Origin: Clostridia bacterium
Lineage (GTDB): Bacteria > Bacillota_A > Clostridia > Oscillospirales > CAG-272
Direction: 5' to 3'
NCBI GenBank assembly: GCA_017626655.1
Contig: JAGAIH010000517.1
Location: 1-64,000 of the forward strand
DNA length: 64,000 nucleotides
Part shown: piece by piece, positions 16,626-26,200 of the stretch
Layout: each line of letters opens with the position of its first letter
How positions within the stretch are numbered: position 1 is the first letter of the stretch
The notes under the pieces: model-generated
Told to the model about the DNA's origin: nothing
Seen by the model: only the letters and a program-made list of their open reading frames with translations
Database searches by the model: none
Made by a program: the position numbers and the translations under genes

Positions 16626-16970
16626 TCAGTCGATCTGCTCCTTGACCTTGGAAGCCTTACCGACGCGGTCACGCAGGTAGTACAGCTTGGCGCGGCGCAC
16701 CTTACCGACGCGGACCACCTTGATGCCGGCCACGTTGGGGGAGTGCAGGGGGAAGGTCTTCTCCACGCCGCAACCGTAGGAGATACGGCGGACGGTGAAG
16801 GTCTCGGAGATGCCGCCGCCGTGCTTGGCGATGACGGTACCCTCGAAGATCTGAATTCTCTCGCGGTTGCCCTCTTTGATCTTGTTCTCGACACGAACGG
16901 TGTCACCGATCTCGAAGGAGGGGACAGTCTCCTTCAGCTGCTCATTGGTAAAAGCCTTAATCAAATCCAT
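16626..16970 (-). CDS. rplS: 50S ribosomal protein L19
   Basis: A 114-residue L19 of normal length, located at the 30S-50S interface. Family segments are clear: [28 protein letters not shown] (residue 20 on), [24 protein letters not shown] and [18 protein letters not shown]. The start at 16970 has AAGGAGG 9 nt before it; an upstream in-frame ATG has none. It is transcribed alone, not with rimM-trmD as in many relatives. Its leader is about 90 nt. Confidence 0.96.
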   Translation of the reverse strand: MDLIKAFTNEQLKETVPSFEIGDTVRVENKIKEGNRERIQIFEGTVIAKHGGGISETFTVRRISYGCGVEKTFPLHSPNVAGIKVVRVGKVRRAKLYYLRDRVGKASKVKEQID

Positions 16971-17065
16971 GATATTTAGCCTCCTTAAATCCGGGGTGTT
17001 CATGCAGAGCCATCGCAGCGGACCACCCGTGTAATACATGTGTGCTTTTCACACACACGCAGATT

Positions 17066-17094
17066 ATTATACCATACTTTCGCTTTGATTGCAA
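17066..17094 (-). promoter_or_regulatory. Promoter of rplS
   Basis: On the minus strand TTGCAA (17094-17089), 17 nt ending TGG, TATAAT (17071-17066). Confidence 0.75.
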
Positions 17095-17139
17095 GAGTTT
17101 TTTACAAATTTGTTTTCGACTTTTTGCATAAACTTGCGG

Positions 17140-17168
17140 TTGACACAGGCGGGGGTTTGTGGTATAAT
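17140..17168 (+). promoter_or_regulatory. Consensus promoter of comEC
   Basis: TTGACA (17140-17145), 17 nt ending TGG, TATAAT (17163-17168). The GTG start of comEC is 31 nt downstream, with GAAAGGAG between. Confidence 0.88.
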
Positions 17169-17198
17169 TTGGGTAAAAAAACCGAAAGGAGAGCCCCC

Positions 17199-19553
17199 GT
17201 GAGTATTTTTCGTCACCGTCCCCTGTTTCTCTGCTGCTTTGGCTTTACCCTCGCATCCCTTGCGGGGGTTTTCCTGCCGCTTACGGGAAAGCTGGTGCTT
17301 GGCGGTTGCTTCCTTTTCGGAGCCTTGATCTTCTGCATTTGGCAGATACAGCGCAGAGCCGTATCCCGCACGGTTCTCACCGGTGTCCTTTGTTTGCTCG
17401 TTCTGACGGGCTTTCTTTCCTCCCATTTGTGGTTTCACGGAGGAAGCGTGGCTTTCATGCGCTCGCTTACAGGTCATACCGTCACGGTAACGGGTACCGT
17501 CACCGACCGCCGCGGCTCGGGCGGATATATGACCTCGTACTCCTTGCATCTCACCTCGGTTGACGGGAAGGACACGGATGGGGACGTCTTGCTGACCTGC
17601 CACTACGTCTCGGATCTCCAACCCGGATACGCTGTAGAGATGGAGGTCACGGTGCTCTCCATCGACGAGGCCGCCGGGAACGGATACGACGCCGCCGCTC
17701 TGATGGGTGACGGATTTGTGGCAGGGCTGCTGTCCGAAACCGAAGAGACCGTCACCATTACCGAGGAGAACGCCGGCGGTCTCACCGTACAGGCGAGGCA
17801 TTTGCGGAGATCGCTTTCGTCACGGCTCAACCGCATAGCAGGAGGCGCGGCAGGGCTTCCCTCGGCTCTGTTGCTGGGAGATAAGACCGCTCTGCCCGAC
17901 TCGGTACGGCGGGATTTTTCCCGTGCGGGTGTGTCCCATCTGCTGGCCGTCAGCGGGTTGCACCTGACCCTGCTCTTCGGGCTTTTCGAGGGGCTTTTGC
18001 GTCTGCTCCCCATTCCCAAGCGGGTACGGGTAGTGATCCTGTCTCTTTCTGCCGTCGGGTATCTGGTTCTGCTGGGCTTTCCTCCCTCGGCTACGCGAGC
18101 CGTCATCATGCTGGGCGGGGTATACCTCTCCTACCTGCTCTCGGCGCGAGCAGATGCCCTGACCTCTTTGGGGTTTGCAGGGGCCGTGATCCTCGCCGTG
18201 ACACCCTATGCCGTCTGCGACGCGGGCTTTTGGATGTCCTATCTGGCCACGCTGGGGCTGGTTACGGTGATGCCGCTTGTCAATCGGCAGACGAGGCAGA
18301 GACAGGCAGGTGCTTCCCTGTTCCAAAGGCTGAAAGCAGGACTGCGCAAAGCTTTGGCGGGGATCCTTGTGGGTCTTGTGGCGATGAGCTTTACCCTTTT
18401 TGTTGTCGCCGTCGTGATAGGAGAGATGGGGATTCTGTCGCCTGTCTCTACACTTCTGATGACACCCCTATGCGGGGCTGTGTTGGTTCTGTCCCTTCTG
18501 CTCCTTCCCTTGGGTAGCGGCGTTGTCGGTGCTTTGCTCAGCGTAGTGATCGAGGCTCTTTGTGAGGTCATGACCCGGCTGGCCGCTTGCATGGGTGAAC
18601 CGTCGTGGGCGGTGGTGTCCCTGCGGCATCCCGCCGTCGCGCCTATTGCCTTCTGTATGCTGGTTGGGGTTCTGATCCTGCTCTCGGTAAGGCTTCCCCG
18701 CAGGAGACAATGGACGGTGATCCTACCCCTTATGGCGGGCTGGGTCGCCATAGGCGGGGTGCTGTGTGTACATGCCTTGCTGACAAACCGAGAAATGACC
18801 GTCAGCTACATCCAGCCCTCATCCCAAGCCGATATGCTGGTGCTGACCGAGGGGCAGGAGGCGGTGATGATCGATCTGTCCAACGGCAGTCTGACCGCCA
18901 TGAGCGCGGCGGCGAGAACAGCCGAGGAGGAGGGTGCCACCGAGATTGCGGTGCTGATGCTGACCCACTACCATTCGCGGACAGCGGGAACCCTGACCGC
19001 TGTACTGTCCCGCGAGACCGTTCGCGCCCTGTGGCTTCCCGTGCCCCAACGAAGCGAAGACTACTATATCCTGCTCTCCTACCTGGACAAGGCCGAGGAA
19101 GCGGAAGTTCCCGTGTTCCTGTACGGAGAGGGGGAATCGCTGACCCTGTTCGGCGGATGCGAAACGGTACTGCATACCGATTGGCTCGACCGCTCGGTTC
19201 AGCCCGTTCTGCTTCTGTCTTTGGACGGGGGAGAGGGCAGTCGGACCGTCTACTGCGGCTCGGCGGTCTTTGAGAGCGGGCTTGCCGGTCAAGCTGAAAC
19301 GCTGGTCGCCGAGGCGGATACGGTCGTTTTCGGAAACCACGGCCCGCTGGTCAAGGAACCCTTCGGGGAGAAGTTGCGCTTCCAAGCTGACGCGACTGTG
19401 ATCCTCTCGGCCGAGGGAGGCGCGGCAGGGTGGTTTATCCCTGACTCCATCGAAAAGCAGACGCTTGGGTTGGGGGAGCGGCGATGGACGGTGAAGCTCC
19501 GGAATCAAATCCACAAGTCAAAACAAGTGACAGAAAGCGAGAAGTTACCATGA
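17199..19553 (+). CDS. comEC: ComEC/Rec2 competence channel protein with degenerate C-terminal hydrolase domain
   Basis: A 784-residue membrane protein, the presumed DNA-uptake channel. N-terminal TM helices lead to an OB-like domain (about 90-190), the Competence domain with many TM helices (starting LLLGDKTALPDSVRRDF, then GVSHLLAVSGLHLTLLFGL), and a C-terminal metallo-beta-lactamase-fold domain. There the HxHxDH motif is replaced by THYHSRTAGT, and the FIDVGQGDA motif by an unrelated IQPSSQADM, so it is probably not catalytic. The GTG start is chosen for GAAAGGAG 7 nt upstream and the promoter position; an ATG 53 codons earlier precedes the promoter. Confidence 0.88.
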   Translation: MSIFRHRPLFLCCFGFTLASLAGVFLPLTGKLVLGGCFLFGALIFCIWQIQRRAVSRTVLTGVLCLLVLTGFLSSHLWFHGGSVAFMRSLTGHTVTVTGTVTDRRGSGGYMTSYSLHLTSVDGKDTDGDVLLTCHYVSDLQPGYAVEMEVTVLSIDEAAGNGYDAAALMGDGFVAGLLSETEETVTITEENAGGLTVQARHLRRSLSSRLNRIAGGAAGLPSALLLGDKTALPDSVRRDFSRAGVSHLLAVSGLHLTLLFGLFEGLLRLLPIPKRVRVVILSLSAVGYLVLLGFPPSATRAVIMLGGVYLSYLLSARADALTSLGFAGAVILAVTPYAVCDAGFWMSYLATLGLVTVMPLVNRQTRQRQAGASLFQRLKAGLRKALAGILVGLVAMSFTLFVVAVVIGEMGILSPVSTLLMTPLCGAVLVLSLLLLPLGSGVVGALLSVVIEALCEVMTRLAACMGEPSWAVVSLRHPAVAPIAFCMLVGVLILLSVRLPRRRQWTVILPLMAGWVAIGGVLCVHALLTNREMTVSYIQPSSQADMLVLTEGQEAVMIDLSNGSLTAMSAAARTAEEEGATEIAVLMLTHYHSRTAGTLTAVLSRETVRALWLPVPQRSEDYYILLSYLDKAEEAEVPVFLYGEGESLTLFGGCETVLHTDWLDRSVQPVLLLSLDGGEGSRTVYCGSAVFESGLAGQAETLVAEADTVVFGNHGPLVKEPFGEKLRFQADATVILSAEGGAAGWFIPDSIEKQTLGLGERRWTVKLRNQIHKSKQVTESEKLP

Positions 19554-20161
19554 CCAACCTTGAAAAAATGCACGCCACCATGCTCTACGACCCTGCCGAC
19601 GGGGACATTATGACCGAGCAGACCGCCTGCCTCGACCGTCTCTACGACTTCAACCACACCCGCCCCACCGAGCAAGACAAGCGGCAAGCCCTCATGAAGG
19701 AGATGTTCGCCGAGATCGGGGAGGGGTGCTACATCGAGCCGCCGTTTCACGCCAACTGGGGCGGAAAGCACGTGCATTTCGGGAAGTATGTCTACGCCAA
19801 TTTCGGTCTGACCATGGTGGACGATACCCACATCTACGTGGGAGATTACACCCTGTTCGCGCCCAACGTGGTGGTGGCCACGGCGGGGCATCCCATTGAC
19901 CCCGCACTGCGGGCGAAGGGACTCCAGTACAACGCCGCTGTCCATATTGGCCAAAACTGCTGGATCGGCGCAGGCGCGCTGATTATGCCCGGCGTGACCA
20001 TCGGGGACAACACCGTCATTGGCGCGGGGTCTGTGGTGACCCACGATATTCCCGCAGGAGTCGTAGCCGTAGGGAATCCCTGTCGGGTCATGCGGGAGAT
20101 CGGGGAGCACGATCGGGCGTTCTATTTCAAGGATAAACGGGTGCAGGACTGTGGCTTCTGA
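19550..20161 (+). CDS. maa: Sugar O-acetyltransferase (Maa/LacA/NodL type)
   Basis: A 203-residue left-handed beta-helix acetyltransferase that moves acetyl from acetyl-CoA to a sugar hydroxyl. An N-terminal helical Mac domain (EKMHATMLYDPADGDIM) is followed by hexapeptide repeats. The catalytic His is in VVATAGHPIDP, and the CoA region is IGAGALIMPGVTIGDNTVIG. Its ATG overlaps the comEC stop (ATGA), so it is translationally coupled to comEC, an odd pairing with no obvious link in function. The acceptor (maltose, galactoside or other) is not determined. Confidence 0.9.
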   Translation: MTNLEKMHATMLYDPADGDIMTEQTACLDRLYDFNHTRPTEQDKRQALMKEMFAEIGEGCYIEPPFHANWGGKHVHFGKYVYANFGLTMVDDTHIYVGDYTLFAPNVVVATAGHPIDPALRAKGLQYNAAVHIGQNCWIGAGALIMPGVTIGDNTVIGAGSVVTHDIPAGVVAVGNPCRVMREIGEHDRAFYFKDKRVQDCGF

Positions 20162-20225
20162 TCCGATCCTCCCTTCGTACACCGCTAAGGTTATTCCGAG
20201 TATCCCCTGATGATCGCAAAATCGC

Positions 20226-20265
20226 CAAAAAGCAACCGCCCGTGTTCGGAAACGCGGGCGGTTGC
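20226..20265 (-). terminator. Terminator of the polA-malQ operon, possibly bidirectional
   Basis: GCAACCGCCCG (20232-20242) pairs with CGGGCGGTTGC (20255-20265). On the minus strand TTTTT follows; on the plus strand the tail is only TCTATC, so it may also stop the comEC-acetyltransferase transcript less efficiently. Confidence 0.82.
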
Positions 20266-20324
20266 TCTATCATGTACGGGACAAGCGGCGCGGTACGGAT
20301 GACGGCAAGGCGGACGCTTTCCGG

Positions 20325-21278
20325 TCAGAACCGCCCCACGCGGATGCGCTCCCATTCAACTCGGTTGGGGGAGGCGAACCGCACCTCCAGGGTGGCTCCC
20401 TCGGTATTCAGAGCCGCCGGCAGATCGATCAGCGAGATGCGGGCGTACTCCCGTCCCTTCCCGGCAGAGCCCGACTCGATCCAGGAGATCTCCCCCGTGT
20501 ATACGGTACCGTCAGCCAAGATCACCGTCACGGTTCCTTCGGCGGGGGGTTCTACGTAAGTAATGCTTCCAAAGCTTGCGTCAACCGCATAGGTCAAGCG
20601 AAGATACCATCTTTGAATCATTTGGTAGGTCACCGTGCCCGTGAAGGGGTCGGTATAGTTGCTGGCCCGCTCCTGTACCTCCACCGTCGTGAGGGTGATA
20701 TCAAAGCCCTCGCCGTCGCTGTACAAGGTGTTGGTCAGCTCAACCATAGGAGAAAGCGGTATACGAATGGGCAAAAGCTCCCCTGCCACCGTCTGATGAC
20801 TGCTTTGGAAATTGCGCAGCTCCTCCAGATAGTAGCCGGAGCCCTGCGTCCAGTAGGCAAAAAGTCCCGTGCCCCAGAAGATAGCGACAGCGGCCAGCAA
20901 CGAGGCCAAAACGGCCATGCCTATGGTAAAGCTTCGCTTTCTGCGGTACCCGATCCCGCCGCGAGGCTCACGGCGGCGGGGCTTACTTTTCTCACGGGCG
21001 GCAGGGATCATCTCCTCTGCCCCTTCCGTGATGAATTCATCCACGATGGACTGGCAAAAGGCCGCCACACCACCGCTTCCGAACAGCTCCTGTAAGGGCT
21101 GTCCTTGGAGCTGTGCCTCCATAAGCAATGTCTCGATCTGACCCAAGGTGCGCCACAGATCATCGCCTGCCGGAAGCCGATCCATCAGACGGACGGATAT
21201 CTCCTGCATAGCCCCCAGATAGGGCCCCTCCAGCTCCGCCTCGGCCGAATGAGAATTTCGAGGAATATTTGCGCGCAT
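20325..21278 (-). CDS. Hypothetical single-TM protein
   Basis: A 317-residue protein of unknown function. The cytoplasmic N-terminal 100 residues are helical (MQEISVRLMDRLP, IETLLMEAQLQGQPLQELF) and look like the small helical domains found before TM segments in DUF1048/DUF1129-type proteins. A basic stretch and one TM helix (about 118-142) follow, and the last 170 residues are an extracytoplasmic beta-rich domain. The ATG at 21278 has GGAG 6 nt upstream. It follows malQ by 30 nt and ends the polA operon. Confidence 0.72.
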   Translation of the reverse strand: MRANIPRNSHSAEAELEGPYLGAMQEISVRLMDRLPAGDDLWRTLGQIETLLMEAQLQGQPLQELFGSGGVAAFCQSIVDEFITEGAEEMIPAAREKSKPRRREPRGGIGYRRKRSFTIGMAVLASLLAAVAIFWGTGLFAYWTQGSGYYLEELRNFQSSHQTVAGELLPIRIPLSPMVELTNTLYSDGEGFDITLTTVEVQERASNYTDPFTGTVTYQMIQRWYLRLTYAVDASFGSITYVEPPAEGTVTVILADGTVYTGEISWIESGSAGKGREYARISLIDLPAALNTEGATLEVRFASPNRVEWERIRVGRF

Positions 21279-21308
21279 AGTATTCTCCAATCAGTAGAGG
21301 TAGGAACT

Positions 21309-22781
21309 TTACCGTCCGTACAGCCGGTTCATGCGTCGGAAGCGATCCCGATCCACCGAGGCAAGCTGCTCCGCCGTCACGCGGAAGCTCCAGTTTCCCT
21401 CGGCTTCCCCGGGGGTATTCATACGGCAGTCTGCACCAAAGCCCAGGATATCCTGAATGGGCAGAACAGCAAGGTCCGCCACCGAGCTCATGAGGGTGCG
21501 GATAATGGCGTCGTAGGATGCCGGCCGATCCCAGTTCCAATCGGTAAAGCCGCAGTAATCCAGCAGATCACGGCGGGTGGACTCGTCAGCCTCCCAGACA
21601 AAGCCCAGGAGGGTATTGTTATCGTGGGTACCGGTGTAGGCCACGGTGTTGGGAACATAGTTATGGGGAAGATGCGTGTTGGCAGGATCGCCGTCAAAGG
21701 CGAATTGCAGGACGCGCATACCGGGGAAGCCGCTGTCACGGACGAACTTGACCAGCTCGGGGGTGGACTCACCCAGATCCTCGGCTACGATCAGAGGACG
21801 GTAGCCAAGCCGTTCCTCGCACTCATCCACCACCTTGCGGAGCTGTCTCACGAAGGGGGTGCGGGGGCCCTTCTCCCAGTGGCCTTCCTTGGCGGTGGCG
21901 GCATCGGCAGGGATGCTCCAGTAGGCCTCCAGCCCACGGAAATGGTCGATGCGGACACCATCGAAGAGGGTCAGCATATGGCGGATACGAGCCGACCACC
22001 AGGCGTAGTCGTCCTTCTTCATGCGCTTCCAGTCATAGAGAGGATTGCCCCAAAGCTGCCCGTCCTCGGCGAAGTAGTCGGGGGGACAGCCCGCCACGGC
22101 GGTGGGTCTGCCATCCTTGTCCAGCTGGAATTGCTCGCGGTTGGCCCAGACGTCGCAGGAATCGTAGGCCACGTAAATGGGAATATCCCCCATGATGCGA
22201 ATACCCTTTTCGTTGGCGTAGGCGCGGACGGCCGCCCATTGCTTCATGAAGTGAAACTGAATGAACTGCCAGGCGAAATGCTCGGTTTCGTCCATAGCAT
22301 CACTTGTCCACTCGTACCAAGAGGTGTCCCCATTAGCGGCGCGGCGGGCCATGAACTCGCAGAACTGCTCCAGGTAGGGGTTCTCGGCGGCGAAGGTTGC
22401 GATGGCGGCACGATCCTCGCTTGAAGCGCGGGAGGCAGCCAGGCGGAGGATATCCATACGGGAGAGCCCCAGCTTGGCAAACTCACAAACATAGGGCGTA
22501 TCCTGCTTGACCGAGGCCAGCTCATCGGGAGTCAGGTAGCCCTCGGCGGCCAGGATGCGGAGATCCATCAGGTAGGGGTTGCCGCCAAAGGCGGAGTAGG
22601 ACTTATAGGGGGAATTGCACTCATCGGCCATACAGAAGGGCAAAACCTGCCACCAGGTAAAGCCGCAATCCGCGAGAAAGTCGATGAAATCGCGGGCTTC
22701 TTTGCCGAAGCAACCGATGGAATCGCTCCCGGGAAGGGAGGTGACGTGCATGAGGACGCCGGAGGCGCGGGAGTTGTTCAT
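21309..22781 (-). CDS. malQ: 4-alpha-glucanotransferase (amylomaltase), GH77
   Basis: A 490-residue cytoplasmic GH77 enzyme that moves alpha-1,4-glucan chains between acceptors during maltodextrin or glycogen metabolism. The catalytic set is complete: Asp279 (GVRIDHFRG, nucleophile), Glu334 (VAEDLG, acid/base) and Asp387 (THDNNT). The start (GVLMHVTSLPGSDSIGCFG) and SPYKSYSAFGGNPYL are typical. Length is normal for the bacterial short form. It sits 28 nt after an unknown gene in the polA operon. Confidence 0.96.
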   Translation of the reverse strand: MNNSRASGVLMHVTSLPGSDSIGCFGKEARDFIDFLADCGFTWWQVLPFCMADECNSPYKSYSAFGGNPYLMDLRILAAEGYLTPDELASVKQDTPYVCEFAKLGLSRMDILRLAASRASSEDRAAIATFAAENPYLEQFCEFMARRAANGDTSWYEWTSDAMDETEHFAWQFIQFHFMKQWAAVRAYANEKGIRIMGDIPIYVAYDSCDVWANREQFQLDKDGRPTAVAGCPPDYFAEDGQLWGNPLYDWKRMKKDDYAWWSARIRHMLTLFDGVRIDHFRGLEAYWSIPADAATAKEGHWEKGPRTPFVRQLRKVVDECEERLGYRPLIVAEDLGESTPELVKFVRDSGFPGMRVLQFAFDGDPANTHLPHNYVPNTVAYTGTHDNNTLLGFVWEADESTRRDLLDYCGFTDWNWDRPASYDAIIRTLMSSVADLAVLPIQDILGFGADCRMNTPGEAEGNWSFRVTAEQLASVDRDRFRRMNRLYGR

Positions 22782-22809
22782 AACAATTCCTTTCTAATGG
22801 ATAAAATCA

Positions 22810-23403
22810 TTATTCTCTGGAAATCAAAGGCTGACGTTCATCACGCCTTATGAACCAAAAGCCGTGGTAAACAAGCTCCGCCTCCTCGGTCGTATTCCAA
22901 GGATAGGAGAGCAGATTCAACAAATGGGTAGAAGGGGGGAGGCCGATACAGGGAGCATAGGATGCTGCCAATTTTCCAAATTCCTTCTCTGTAAATTCTG
23001 CGGGAAGGGATTTCAGAAATCCAACAAATTCGTTTTCTTTGTCGGAAGGAACGGATATCCAACAGTTGGTAATCATGGGGCGAAGCTTGACCGGGGCAGT
23101 ATCAAACTTTTTCTGATAAGCCGGATTCTCCGCAAAATATCGGTCGATCTCGGCCTGCACCTCATCGGATACGGGACGTAACCACGAGGAATCCTCGAAA
23201 ACGAAATCGATACGAGGCTTCATTTTGGGTGTAAATGCCTTTTTGAGTATCGCCCATTGACCGTATACCTCCCCGGCTTTATGGGGAGGGGGTGTGCCAT
23301 CTTCGTAGGCAACCTTGGATTGGCAGACGATTTTGGGTTTGAGATCCACGAGTTGCCAATATCCTGCGCTGTACGAGGTATAGAACTCACCGATTTTCAA
23401 CAT
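22810..23403 (-). CDS. Hypothetical protein between polA and malQ
   Basis: A 197-residue soluble protein with no signal peptide or TM segment; I do not recognise the family. It is rich in aromatic residues and has conserved-looking stretches (FYTSYSAGYWQLVDLKPKIV, AYQKKFDTAPVKLRP, PSTHLLNLLSYPW). The second ATG (23403) is preferred because AAAGGAG lies 6 nt before it and begins right at the polA stop codon. Its base composition is more AT-rich than polA and malQ, so it may be a later insertion into the operon. Confidence 0.7.
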   Translation of the reverse strand: MLKIGEFYTSYSAGYWQLVDLKPKIVCQSKVAYEDGTPPPHKAGEVYGQWAILKKAFTPKMKPRIDFVFEDSSWLRPVSDEVQAEIDRYFAENPAYQKKFDTAPVKLRPMITNCWISVPSDKENEFVGFLKSLPAEFTEKEFGKLAASYAPCIGLPPSTHLLNLLSYPWNTTEEAELVYHGFWFIRRDERQPLISRE

Positions 23404-23414
23404 AGCCATCTCCT

Positions 23415-26027
23415 TTAATGGGCTTCAAACCAATTCGCGCCGATATGGGCTTCCACATCCAACGGGACGGAGAGCTTGACCGCGTTCTCCATCTCCTCGC
23501 AGAGCAACTGCATGGCCGCCTCAGCATCCCGGGCGGAGGCCTCGAGGATCAGCTCGTCGTGGACTTGCAGAATGAGCTTGGCATCCAGTCCGCTCTTTGT
23601 AAGCCTGTCGTGTACGCGGATCATGGCGATCTTCATAATATCGGCGGCGGTACCCTGGATGGGAGAGTTCATGGCCACCCGCTCACCGAACTTCTTGCGC
23701 ATCTTGTTGGACTCGGCCAGCTCGGGAATGAAGCGGCGGCGGCCTAGCTTGGTGGTCACAAAGCCCTGCTCATAGGCAGTTCTGATAATCTCGTCCAGGT
23801 AGCGGCTGATGTCGGGGTAGCTGTTCAGATAACTGTCAATATAGGACTTGGCCTCGGCGCGGGAAATGTGGAGATCCTCGGACAGAGAATGCTCACCCAT
23901 ACCGTACATGATGCCGAAATTGATGGCCTTGGCCTTCTTGCGAAGCTCCACCGTGACGTGATCCTTATCCACGCCGAAGACGCGGGAGGCGGTGTCGGTG
24001 TGGATATCGAAGCCCGATATGAAGGCCTCCCGCATGGCGGTGTCCCCCGCGATGTCCGCCAGGAGGCGGAGCTCGATCTGGGAGTAATCGGCATCGATGA
24101 GGACGCGGCCTTCGGTGGCGGGTATGAAGAACTTGCGAAGCTCACGGCCCAGTTCGGTGCGGATGGGGATGTTCTGGAGGTTGGGCTCGGCGGAGGAGAG
24201 GCGACCCGTAGCGGTGCCGGTCTGCTTGAAGGTGGTATGCACCAGGCCCGCCCCGTCGGCCACCTTGAGAAGACCGTCCACGTAAGTGGATTTCAGCTTG
24301 GTGACCTGGCGGTACTCCAGGATATCCTCGATGATGGGATGGTACTTCTTCAGCTTATCCAGCACCTCGGCGGAGGTGGAATAGCCCGTCTTGGTCTTCT
24401 TGTCGGTGGGGAGCATGAGAGTCTCGAAGAGGATCTCGCCCAACTGTTTGGGGGAATTGATGTTGAAGGGCTTCCCCGCGTAGGTGAAGATACGGGATTC
24501 CAGATCGGCGGCGTAGGTGTCCAGCACCAGGCCGTATTGGTAGATGGACTCCCGATCCACCTTGAAGCCGATGCGCTCCATATCGAAAAGGACGGCGGCC
24601 AGGGGCATCTCCATGTCTTGGAAGACGCTCCACTGCTCGGTGGCGGTGAGCTGTTCGGTGAGGGCGTCGCAGAGAGCCTCATAGCAACGGATGACCTCGA
24701 CGGGGGGCGTGTTGCCCAGATAGGTGACCGCAATACGGTCCAGGTCAAAGCTCCCCAGTCCCGAATTGAGGGCGTAGGCGGCCAGCATGATATCGAAGTC
24801 CACCACCGTGAAGGGAAGCCCGTCGGCGGTCATGCGGTGGTAGAGGTTCTTGGCGTCGTAGGTGACAGTGGTGACGCCGTCCCTGGTGATGAAGGCGCGG
24901 ATAGCGTCGGCGGTCTCGGGGGTGAGATCGCCCACGGGGCAGGTATAGAGCTTCCCCTCCTTGCAGAGGGTGAGGGTGCCGCTCTCATAGGCCACGGCGT
25001 AGCGGCCGAGGGGGAGATCGGCGAGGGCGGCGGGGGTGATGGTTTCGGAGGATTCGGTTAACACCGTTTTCACCTCCGTAGGGACCGGCGTCCCCGACGG
25101 TCCGCTTTCCGGCAGATCAAGCGCGTCAAACAGGGTGGGCTGTGCCACGGCCGCGGGTTCTTCGTTGAGTCCGAACCGCTTGATGAAGCCCGAAAACTCG
25201 TACTTTAAGAACAGCTCACGGGCGCGGGGCTGATTCATGGGGGTGGTGCGGATATCCGCCAGTGTGAGGCCCAAGGGAACCTCACGATGGATTCTTGCCA
25301 AGGTTTGGGACATATAAGCACTCTCTCTGCCGTCGGTCAGCTTTTTCTTGACCGAGGGAGTATGCTTGGCGGTCTCCAGCTGCTCGTAAATGCCGTCCAG
25401 AGAGCCAAACTCGGAAATGAGCTTTAAGGCGGTCTTCTCGCCGATGCCGGGGACACCGGGGATGTTGTCCGAGCTGTCGCCCATGAGGGCCTTGACGTCC
25501 ACGAACTGGCTGGGGCGAACGCCGTACTTCTCCATGAAGGCGGCCTCGTCCATATCGGTGGTGGCGTTGTTGCCCGCCAGCAGGACGTGGACGCGGGGGG
25601 AGATGAGCTGGAGGGAATCCTTGTCTCCCGTCAAAAGGTAGGCCATGCAGTCCTCGGGGTCGGCCTCGGCCATGGCGGCCAGGGTACCCAGGATATCGTC
25701 TGCCTCGTAGCCCTCCATATCCAGAATATGCAAACCCAGCATCTCGGCAAACTCACGGGACACGGGCATCTGGGCCCGAAGCTCGTCGGGCATGGCGTGG
25801 CGACCCGCCTTGTAGTCGGCGTACATCTTATGGCGGAAGGTGGGGGCCTTCAGATCATAGGCGATGGCGGCGTAGTCGGGCTTCAGGGTCTCCAGCTCGC
25901 GGCTGATAACATTGACCAGACCGTACAGGGCATTGGTGGGAAAGCCGTCCTTGGTGGTCAGCAGGCGGATGCCGTAGAAGGAGCGGTTCAAAATGCTGTT
26001 ACCGTCTATACAGAGGAGCTTTTTCAT
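23415..26027 (-). CDS. polA: DNA polymerase I
   Basis: An 870-residue family A polymerase for Okazaki fragment and repair synthesis. The N-terminal 5'-nuclease domain (1-290) starts LLCIDGNSILNRSFYG and contains GEKTALKLI. The middle 3'-5' exonuclease-like domain (about 300-480) lacks the clear DxE metal motif and is probably inactive, as in Bacillus. The polymerase domain carries motif A (VLIDADYSQIELR), motif B (KKAKAINFGIMYG) and motif C (LQVHDELI). It has a consensus promoter and heads an operon with an unknown gene, malQ and a membrane protein. Confidence 0.97.
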   Translation of the reverse strand: MKKLLCIDGNSILNRSFYGIRLLTTKDGFPTNALYGLVNVISRELETLKPDYAAIAYDLKAPTFRHKMYADYKAGRHAMPDELRAQMPVSREFAEMLGLHILDMEGYEADDILGTLAAMAEADPEDCMAYLLTGDKDSLQLISPRVHVLLAGNNATTDMDEAAFMEKYGVRPSQFVDVKALMGDSSDNIPGVPGIGEKTALKLISEFGSLDGIYEQLETAKHTPSVKKKLTDGRESAYMSQTLARIHREVPLGLTLADIRTTPMNQPRARELFLKYEFSGFIKRFGLNEEPAAVAQPTLFDALDLPESGPSGTPVPTEVKTVLTESSETITPAALADLPLGRYAVAYESGTLTLCKEGKLYTCPVGDLTPETADAIRAFITRDGVTTVTYDAKNLYHRMTADGLPFTVVDFDIMLAAYALNSGLGSFDLDRIAVTYLGNTPPVEVIRCYEALCDALTEQLTATEQWSVFQDMEMPLAAVLFDMERIGFKVDRESIYQYGLVLDTYAADLESRIFTYAGKPFNINSPKQLGEILFETLMLPTDKKTKTGYSTSAEVLDKLKKYHPIIEDILEYRQVTKLKSTYVDGLLKVADGAGLVHTTFKQTGTATGRLSSAEPNLQNIPIRTELGRELRKFFIPATEGRVLIDADYSQIELRLLADIAGDTAMREAFISGFDIHTDTASRVFGVDKDHVTVELRKKAKAINFGIMYGMGEHSLSEDLHISRAEAKSYIDSYLNSYPDISRYLDEIIRTAYEQGFVTTKLGRRRFIPELAESNKMRKKFGERVAMNSPIQGTAADIMKIAMIRVHDRLTKSGLDAKLILQVHDELILEASARDAEAAMQLLCEEMENAVKLSVPLDVEAHIGANWFEAH

Positions 26028-26068
26028 GGCGGGACTCCGTTTCTTTGAGAATCGATATCTATTTTATT

Positions 26069-26097
26069 ATTATACCATTGTTTCGGGGATATGTCAA
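26069..26097 (-). promoter_or_regulatory. Consensus promoter of the polA operon
   Basis: On the minus strand TTGACA (26097-26092), 17 nt ending TGG, TATAAT (26074-26069), about 42 nt before the polA ATG. Confidence 0.88.
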
Positions 26098-26135
26098 GGG
26101 CGGAGGAGAAAGTAAAGCCACCGGAATTGCCGGAG

Positions 26136-26165
26136 AAAAAATGCCGGACCCTTCACGAGTCCGGC
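26136..26165 (-). terminator. Terminator of the surface-protein operon
   Basis: On the minus strand GCCGGAC and GTCCGGC pair around a 9-nt loop, followed by ATTTTTT, 35 nt after the stop of the last surface gene. Confidence 0.85.
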
Positions 26166-26200
26166 AAAGCTATGCGTGTTTGGAATAAATGCCCAACGGG

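Noticed and set aside
16971..17039. N-terminal extension of L19
   Set aside because: It would add 23 residues absent from the family and lacks a ribosome site.
17040..17198. N-terminal extension of ComEC
   Set aside because: It contains the promoter and precedes the predicted transcript start; the GTG at 17199 has a good ribosome site.
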